Of a stretch of DNA of 64,000 nucleotides, positions 58,793 to 64,000 are shown in pieces; position 1 is the stretch's first letter; each line of letters opens with the position of its first letter. A program made the translations under genes and the position numbers. The stretch is from B46-G9 sp964548365. GTDB taxonomy: Bacteria; Desulfobacterota; DSM-4660; Desulfatiglandales; Desulfatiglandaceae. The stretch lies in contig CAZJRD010000010.1 in the NCBI GenBank assembly GCA_964548365.1, forward strand, positions 1-64,000, read 5' to 3'. The notes under the pieces are model-generated. The model did not search any database, had not been told where the DNA came from, and worked only from the letters and a program-made list of their open reading frames with translations.

Positions 58793-58805
58793 CTCGCCTC
58801 CCCGG

Positions 58806-59870
58806 TCATAACCACCTCTTTCTTCTGAAATACACCAGCATGACCACCCCGATGGCAATCATGACAAGCCACACCATCGGATATCCCCAGGTTGTCTCGA
58901 GTTCGGGCATGTGTTTGAAGTTCATCCCGTAAACGCCTGCAATAAAGGTAATGGGAATGAATATGGTGGCAATAATGGTCAAGACCTTCATGACTTCGTT
59001 CATCCTGTTGCTCACGCTTGACAGATAGATATCCATCATGCTGGAAACCATATCTCGAAGCGTCTCTACCGTATCAATAACTTGAATTGTGTGGTCATAA
59101 ACATCCCTGAGAAAAAGAGTTGTCTTTTCTTCAATGAGACTGGACTCTCCTCTTTCAAGGCCACCCAACAACTCCCTGAGAGGCCAAATCGATTTCCGGA
59201 AAGAAATGAACTCCCTCTTCAAAACGTAAATCATGTGTAATATCTCCGGACTCGGGTTCGTAACAATATCTTCCTCTATGGATTCAACTTTCTCCCCAAG
59301 TTTTTCCAGCACAACGAAATAGTTATCCACGATGGCATCCATGAGAGCATAGGCCAGATAGTCACTGCTCCTCTTTCTGATCCGACCTTTCCCCTTCCTG
59401 AGTCGATCTCGAACCGGCTCAAAAACATCTCCCACTCTTTCCTGAAATGTGATGACATAATTCCGGCCGAGAATCAGACTGAACTGCTCTGATTCAAGTT
59501 GGGCTTCCTTCTCATCATAAGAGAGCATCCTGGCTACAATGAAGATGTAATCATCGAATTCCTCCATCTTTGGGCGCTGCACCGTGTGTACGATATCTTC
59601 CAGGACCAATGGGTGCACACCGACATTTTCTCCGATCTTTTCTATCATGTCAACTTCATGGAGGCCGTCTATGTTGATCCATGTAACGGTCGGCTTGTTT
59701 TCGTAAGGGATACAGTCATTCACATTTTCCAATTCCCGCTCTTCCAAATTTGCCTCATCGTAATCAATCAGGCGTATTCTAACCTTTTCAACCTTCTTCT
59801 CGCCCACATGAACAAGCGTCCCTGGCTGTAGCCCTGGCTTTTTAGAAACTCTTTTCATAAATCTGCGCAT
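58806..59870 (-). CDS. corA: CorA magnesium/cobalt transporter
   Basis: A 354-residue protein. The large cytoplasmic funnel domain (residues about 25-285) has VTWINIDGLHEVDMIEKIGENVGVHPLVLEDIVHTVQRPK, a hallmark CorA stretch. Two C-terminal helices carry the YGMNFKHMPE loop with the GMN selectivity motif. The C-terminus is basic (FRRKRWL), as usual. It forms a pentameric Mg(II) channel. The gene heads a two-gene unit with the short mscS. The 209 bases upstream to 60079 contain no gene on either strand that I can support. Confidence 0.95.
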   Translation of the reverse strand: MRRFMKRVSKKPGLQPGTLVHVGEKKVEKVRIRLIDYDEANLEERELENVNDCIPYENKPTVTWINIDGLHEVDMIEKIGENVGVHPLVLEDIVHTVQRPKMEEFDDYIFIVARMLSYDEKEAQLESEQFSLILGRNYVITFQERVGDVFEPVRDRLRKGKGRIRKRSSDYLAYALMDAIVDNYFVVLEKLGEKVESIEEDIVTNPSPEILHMIYVLKREFISFRKSIWPLRELLGGLERGESSLIEEKTTLFLRDVYDHTIQVIDTVETLRDMVSSMMDIYLSSVSNRMNEVMKVLTIIATIFIPITFIAGVYGMNFKHMPELETTWGYPMVWLVMIAIGVVMLVYFRRKRWL

Positions 59871-60079
59871 CGTATCTCACCTCCAATTGGACTCTGATAC
59901 TTCAGTTTTTGATAGCGGTGAACCTCTTTGAGCCTGTCTTTCCCAATGTTTCAGCTCACTCTTGTCTTTCTTCTGACATATGACTTGCCAAATTTTCAAA
60001 GACTCGGAAACGCTGCCGCACATGCCCACAAAACAAAAACCAAAATTTCAATGGCAGGGCAGATGCTTGGAGCCCTGCG

Positions 60080-61699
60080 TCAATCGGCATCGACCGCGCC
60101 ATCCTGTTTTGTTTTCTTCCCCTTCTTCCGGTTTTCAGCCAAAAAACGAAAGGAAGGAAAGTCCGTCAGCTTGCGGGCATCGTACAAGCCCAGCAAGAGC
60201 AAGAGGGCCAGGGTGGAGAAATGCAACTCCGGATACATCAACAACAGCCGCCCGAAGGATTGCCACTTGAAGACCACGACACAGCTGATGGCCACAAAAA
60301 TTGTCCAGAAAAGCCGCAAAAGAGCAATGCGCTTCCCGTCTTCATCAGCAATGGTGTATACGCGATCAATGATGTTCGTCAGCACGACCAGCGGCAACAG
60401 GACCACATACCCAGCAGGAGTGAAATTGAAATGTTCCATAGCGGATAAGGTGAATGCCATGATGAAAGCCACCAGGGTAAAGACAAAGCTGAGCCTTGGC
60501 ACCCGCATCAATTTCAGGCCCGGCAGCAGCGAACGTCCACTGATGCCGATGACGACCACAACGGCAAAGAGAACAACGGCCGTTCGCCAGTCAGCATACA
60601 GGATCGCCAGCCCCAGCAGGGTCGGGCTGAAGGTTCCAAACGTCGTCAGTCCCAGCACATTACGGAAGAAGGCAGTCAACAGAGCGCCTATTGGGAGTAC
60701 GAGCAGAGTGATCAGCGCGTTCTGGGTGGAGAGCGGCAGTCGGGTCAGATCGATAATTTCAAGGAGGTTTCGCTGTCTGCCGCTCAGCATCCACTTTGGC
60801 GTGGCGATATGGGTGATGGAATAGCGCTTCAAGAGGACGGAAGTCTCCTTGACCTGTAGAATTTGGTCTCCCCCCTTCCGCACGGGCACGAAATGGCCCG
60901 GGAGTTCACCGCGGTAGCCGTTTTCGGGATCGAACGGCACCCATTTGCCGTTGATGAATACCTCCACCCAGCAATGGGGGTGTGCCTCCGGGGCTTCGCG
61001 CAGGATAAAGCCGGTGATCAGCCGGGAGGGAATTTTTCCGGCACGGCACAGGGCAATCATCAGCCTGGCCCGGCCGAGTGTCGTTCCCTTTCTTTTCGCC
61101 AATACACCTGCGGCATCATGCGGTCTCCCCGTCGAATGAGTGGCAATCTTCCTTTCACAAAAAGCCGCTATGGCCTCAAGCAGTTTGTCTTTGTCAGTAT
61201 GTTGCGCGGACAATTGGCGGACCATCCTCTGGATGCCCTCGTTGTTGATCTGGATATCAGGTTCGTCGCCCAAATAAAGGTCGCGGAGCTCAGGCGACAA
61301 CGTTATTTTTCCCGGCGCACGCTGCCGGTGTATACCGGGCGTAAAATGCAACTGAAAATCGGCACGGAAATGAAACCGGCCACTCTGGGGAGCAATAAAA
61401 ACCGCTACACGCGGTTTTTCAGTCTTTCCTGCCGGCCGCACTTGGCGCAGCTCCGGGTAAAAATAGTTCTGCCCGACAGCCCTGACATGGAGTGTGTCAA
61501 TCGGCAGGGCCAGATAAAGCGAGGCACCCTTCTGTTGCGCCACGAAATCAAGATAGACCGTTAGGTTCCAGACTCTGTCGTCCGTGGGCACCCCGCCCTG
61601 CTTGGGCCACAATGTCCGGAGCGCAACGCAGGCCACGCTGACCAGGATGAGGACCATAATGGCCCAGATTGCTCCCGGGCGATGTTTGATAAAAGGCAT
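60080..61699 (-). CDS. Inactive transglutaminase-7TM membrane protein of the RimK system
   Basis: A 539-residue protein from the ATG at 61699 (GGAGGG upstream, spacing rather long). A signal anchor (IWAIMVLILVSVACVALRTLW) is followed by an outer domain to about 330 with a transglutaminase-like core: GTTLGRARLMIALCRAGKIPSRLITGF, HPHCWVEVFINGKWVPFDPENG. The catalytic Cys position is not Cys, while the His and Asp are kept. Seven membrane helices follow (about 330-515). This matches the inactive-transglutaminase/7TM pair of families found with RimK-like ligases. Such proteins are thought to bind the modified product at the membrane. It is divergent from the other three genes of the set. Confidence 0.88.
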   Translation of the reverse strand: MPFIKHRPGAIWAIMVLILVSVACVALRTLWPKQGGVPTDDRVWNLTVYLDFVAQQKGASLYLALPIDTLHVRAVGQNYFYPELRQVRPAGKTEKPRVAVFIAPQSGRFHFRADFQLHFTPGIHRQRAPGKITLSPELRDLYLGDEPDIQINNEGIQRMVRQLSAQHTDKDKLLEAIAAFCERKIATHSTGRPHDAAGVLAKRKGTTLGRARLMIALCRAGKIPSRLITGFILREAPEAHPHCWVEVFINGKWVPFDPENGYRGELPGHFVPVRKGGDQILQVKETSVLLKRYSITHIATPKWMLSGRQRNLLEIIDLTRLPLSTQNALITLLVLPIGALLTAFFRNVLGLTTFGTFSPTLLGLAILYADWRTAVVLFAVVVVIGISGRSLLPGLKLMRVPRLSFVFTLVAFIMAFTLSAMEHFNFTPAGYVVLLPLVVLTNIIDRVYTIADEDGKRIALLRLFWTIFVAISCVVVFKWQSFGRLLLMYPELHFSTLALLLLLGLYDARKLTDFPSFRFLAENRKKGKKTKQDGAVDAD

Positions 61700-61956
61700 A
61701 ACGTTTCTCGACCCTCCTTGCAAAGCATGCAAACACTACTTCGAGATACCCCCGACCGCGTGAATTATGGTCGAAAAGAGCAATCCTGCCTGTCAGGGCC
61801 TAAAATGAACCTTACTCTAGGACCAAAATAGTTTTCAGTCAAGGATTTCAGCCGTTTTCACCGGTGGCTCCCCAATACTTAAACACAAACGGTAATGATT
61901 GCCATCTGAACTGTTGTATGATAGAGTTTTTAGGGTTTATCTGAAATGGAGCGACC

Positions 61957-62445
61957 ATGATGACCTTGGAGAACGGCAAAATCACGATTGGCTGGCGTGA
62001 ATGGGTCAGCTTACCGGGTCTTGACATTCCTGCCGTCAAGGCCAAGATAGACACGGGCGCCAAGACATCGGCATTGCACGCCTTTCGTGTAGAAGAATTC
62101 GAAGTGGAAGGCCGCAAAATGATCCGCTTTGCAATACGGCCGCTCCAGCGCAAGAAAAAGCTGATCCTTCACTGTACGGCCCTCCTGCTGGAACAACGCA
62201 TAGTCACTGATTCCGGCGGGCACCGTGAGCTGCGCCATGTGATTCGTACACCGGTTATGCTCGGCAGTGAATCATGGCCTATCGAAATAACATTAACCCA
62301 CCGGGACACCTTGAGATTTCGAATGCTTCTCGGGCGAACGGCGCTACGGGGGCGCTGTCTGGTTGATCCGGAAAAATCTTATCTGACCGGACGTTCCCTG
62401 GCAAAAACATACCGCTCGGAGGAGAGCAGAAAGGAGGCAACATGA
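61957..62445 (+). CDS. Retropepsin-like RimK-associated aspartyl protease
   Basis: A 162-residue protein (either of two adjacent ATGs). It matches the small RimK-associated family once called ATP-dependent zinc protease: KITIGWREWVSLPGLDIPAVKAKIDTGAKTSALHA with the DTGA catalytic motif near residue 31. RTPVMLGSESWPIEITLTHRDTLRFRMLLGRTALRGRCLVDPEKSYL forms the second half. A single active-site copy implies a dimer. No signal peptide. Its stop overlaps the RimK-like start (ATGA). It is proposed to process peptides or amides made by the neighbouring ligase; substrate unproven. Confidence 0.9.
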   Translation: MMTLENGKITIGWREWVSLPGLDIPAVKAKIDTGAKTSALHAFRVEEFEVEGRKMIRFAIRPLQRKKKLILHCTALLLEQRIVTDSGGHRELRHVIRTPVMLGSESWPIEITLTHRDTLRFRMLLGRTALRGRCLVDPEKSYLTGRSLAKTYRSEESRKEAT

Positions 62446-63347
62446 AGATCGGTATCCTATCCAGAAAGGCCGAGCTCTACTCGACCAGCCGCCTCGTTGA
62501 TGCGGCCAAACAACGGGGCCATGAAGTGGCTGTGGTCAATCCGCTATTCTGCTATATGAACATCACTTCCCACAAGCCCTCGATTCACTACATGGGTGAA
62601 AGCCTCGAAGGTTTCGATGCCATTATTCCGCGAATCGGCGCATCGATTGCTTTCTATGGAACCGCGGTGGTCCGCCAATTCGAAATGATGAATGTTTACT
62701 GTGTGAATGAATCCGTTGCCATAAGCCGTTCCAGGGACAAGTTGCGCAGCCTGCAGCTCCTTGCCAGAAAGGGCATCGGCCTGCCGGTGACCGCCTTCGC
62801 CCGTTCGACAAAATATACCTCGCACCTGATCGATGTTGTCGGAGGGGCCCCGTTGATTATTAAACTGCTTGAGGGAACCCAGGGGATCGGCGTGGTGCTG
62901 GCGGAAACCAACAAGGCCGCCGAAAGTGTCATCGAAGCCTTTCGGGGATTGAAGGCCAATATTCTGGTGCAGGAATTTATCAAGGAAGCCGGTGCCATGG
63001 ACATTCGATGTTTCGTTGTCGGCGAAAAAGTGGTCGCCGCCATGATGCGGCAGGGCAAAACCGGCGAGTTTCGTTCCAACCTTCACCGGGGCGGAAAGAG
63101 CGCCGTGATCAAGATAACCCCCGAAGAGCGTTCCACCGCGGTTCGTGCGGCCAAAATCATGGGTCTGAATGTGGCCGGCGTGGACCTCTTGCGATCGAAT
63201 CATGGACCGGTTATCATGGAAGTCAATTCATCGCCCGGACTGGAAGGGATTGAAAAAACAACCAAGAAGGATATCGCCACGATCGTCATTGAATTCATTG
63301 AAAGAAATGCCGCACCCGGAAAAACTCATACCCGCGGCACCGGCTGA
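62442..63347 (+). CDS. rimK: RimK-family ATP-grasp amidoligase
   Basis: A 301-residue protein of normal RimK length. The N-terminal domain has IGILSRKAELYSTSRLVDAAKQRGHEV and FDAIIPRIGASIAFYGTAVVRQFEMMNVYCVNES. The ATP-grasp core has SRDKLRSLQLLARKGIGLPVT, PLIIKLLEGTQGIGVVLAE (ATP loop), DIRCFVVGEKVVAAMMRQ and the metal motif VIMEVNSSPGLEG. RimK adds glutamate to the ribosomal protein S6 tail in E. coli; relatives make poly-glutamate tails or small amides. Placement with a retropepsin and an aspartoacylase-like gene is the known comparative-genomics association. The acceptor here is unknown. Confidence 0.93.
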   Translation: MKIGILSRKAELYSTSRLVDAAKQRGHEVAVVNPLFCYMNITSHKPSIHYMGESLEGFDAIIPRIGASIAFYGTAVVRQFEMMNVYCVNESVAISRSRDKLRSLQLLARKGIGLPVTAFARSTKYTSHLIDVVGGAPLIIKLLEGTQGIGVVLAETNKAAESVIEAFRGLKANILVQEFIKEAGAMDIRCFVVGEKVVAAMMRQGKTGEFRSNLHRGGKSAVIKITPEERSTAVRAAKIMGLNVAGVDLLRSNHGPVIMEVNSSPGLEGIEKTTKKDIATIVIEFIERNAAPGKTHTRGTG

Positions 63348-63359
63348 CAAAGAGGCTTC

Positions 63360-64000
63360 ATGCCAGAGACTTTCCAGATTAATGGCTGCACGGTAAAACC
63401 CGGCCGGCAGGTCACCGTCAATATTCCGGTTGCCCGGCTGCATACCCATACCGAGATGACGATGCCGGTCCATGTGGTCCGGGGCAAAAAAGAGGGGCCG
63501 GTCCTCTTTGTCTGCGCCGCCATTCATGGCGACGAGATTCTTGGCGTAGAAATTATCCGCCGCCTGATCGATTCCAAGCGACTGGACCGCGTGCGGGGCA
63601 CGCTGATCGCGGTGCCTGTTGTCAACATTTTTGGCTTTATCGCCCACAACCGTTACTTGCCCGACCGGCGGGATTTGAATCGATTCTTCCCTGGAAGCGA
63701 AACCGGATCCCTGGCCTCCCGCCTCGCCAGTATTTTTATGCAGGAGGTGGCTGAAAGAAGTACTCACGGCATCGACCTCCATACCGGCTCCCATCACCGC
63801 GCCAACCTGCCGCAAATTCGAGCCCGGCTGGATGATCCCCATACCCTGGCACTGGCCGAGGCTTTCGGGGCGCCTGTCATTATCGACGCCAACGTTCGCG
63901 ATGGTTCTTTGCGACAGGCGGTCATGGAAAAGGGAATCCCCATGCTGCTGTATGAAGCCGGTGAAGGCCTCCGGTTTGACGAAGTGGCCATCCGAATGGG
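63360..64000 (+). CDS. Succinylglutamate desuccinylase/aspartoacylase-family hydrolase (3' end beyond the window)
   Basis: Starts at the ATG at 63360, 12 bases after rimK, and is open to the right edge: 213 residues visible of a usual 320-350. Zinc and catalytic motifs of the AstE/AspA (M14-like) family are present: FVCAAIHGDEILGVEIIRRL (Zn His and Glu near residue 55), NIFGFIAHNRYLPDRRDLNRFFPG and GIDLHTGSHHRANLPQIRA (third Zn His near 139). YEAGEGLRFDEVA near 200 should supply the catalytic Glu. These enzymes release an acyl group or amino acid from an amide. Here it probably trims or reverses the product of the RimK ligase. Confidence 0.9.
   Translation, partial: MPETFQINGCTVKPGRQVTVNIPVARLHTHTEMTMPVHVVRGKKEGPVLFVCAAIHGDEILGVEIIRRLIDSKRLDRVRGTLIAVPVVNIFGFIAHNRYLPDRRDLNRFFPGSETGSLASRLASIFMQEVAERSTHGIDLHTGSHHRANLPQIRARLDDPHTLALAEAFGAPVIIDANVRDGSLRQAVMEKGIPMLLYEAGEGLRFDEVAIRM

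Noticed and set aside
59928..60824. Plus-strand open frame of 298 codons, Ser/Arg/Lys-rich
   Set aside because: Opposite the membrane part of the transglutaminase-7TM protein; codons are complements of hydrophobic helices.

Overview
The window looks like a scaffold from an anaerobic Desulfobacterota (deltaproteobacterial) genome, probably a metagenome-assembled one. The reasons are inference from gene content: a TAXI-type TRAP importer, ADP-forming acyl-CoA synthetase, fused FeoA-FeoB, a DUF2284 protein, Fe-S and ferritin-like proteins, Geobacter-like PilY1/minor-pilin loci, and a 100-N scaffold gap. No rRNA, tRNA, CRISPR array, phage or intact IS element was seen.

Layout. 1-11.4 kb holds two minor-pilin operons back to back. 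On the minus strand are FimT-PilW-PilV-PilX-PilY1 (PilY1 runs off the left edge), on the plus strand a second FimT-PilW-PilV-PilX-PilY1, with a TPR gene between them. A sigma-54-type promoter lies before the minus operon only, and the second PilY1 lacks the vWA domain. 11.4-17.9 kb has a nested inverted-repeat element, a ZnuA-like metal-binding protein, a zinc-ribbon/TPR/retropepsin membrane protein, a long nucleotide-sugar dehydrogenase, a metallo-beta-lactamase-fold protein and DUF2284. 18.3-25.6 kb is an uptake and activation region: TAXI receptor, TRAP permease, DUF1566, UspA, a strong terminator, then enoyl-CoA hydratase and acyl-CoA synthetase. 25.6-29.9 kb is metal transport: an ECF-type permease and ATPase with a His-rich tail, then FeoAB. 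30.3-34.1 kb has greA, an FKBP, a small esterase, a PurN-like formyltransferase and a divergent PGK.

34.1-46.8 kb is a mix: cupin, GT9 glycosyltransferase, MFS transporter (cut by a probably false gap), NifX-like protein, LOG protein, NAPE-PLD-like hydrolase, Fe-S protein plus ferritin-like protein, MscS channel, Fe-alcohol dehydrogenase, phosphoesterase and a secreted Lys/Gly-tailed protein. 47-51.3 kb is an Lrp/AsnC-linked cluster with a PanB homologue, an unrecognised 421-residue enzyme-like protein and an aminotransferase, preceded by palindromic operators. 51.4-54.4 kb has a small lipoprotein and a coupled lipoprotein-M48 protease-lipoprotein operon. 54.4-59.9 kb has a quinone oxidoreductase, ADP-ribosylglycohydrolase homologue, YitT protein, a small SAP-like protein, a second MscS and CorA. 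60-64 kb carries the four-part RimK-associated system: inactive-transglutaminase/7TM protein, retropepsin, ATP-grasp ligase and an aspartoacylase-like hydrolase that runs off the right edge.

The best candidates for little-described biology are the paired pilin/PilY1 loci, the PanB/unknown/aminotransferase cluster, the lipoprotein-M48-lipoprotein operon and the RimK-retropepsin system (predicted from comparative genomics but poorly tested). Many intergenic gaps hold inverted-repeat, MITE-like sequences.
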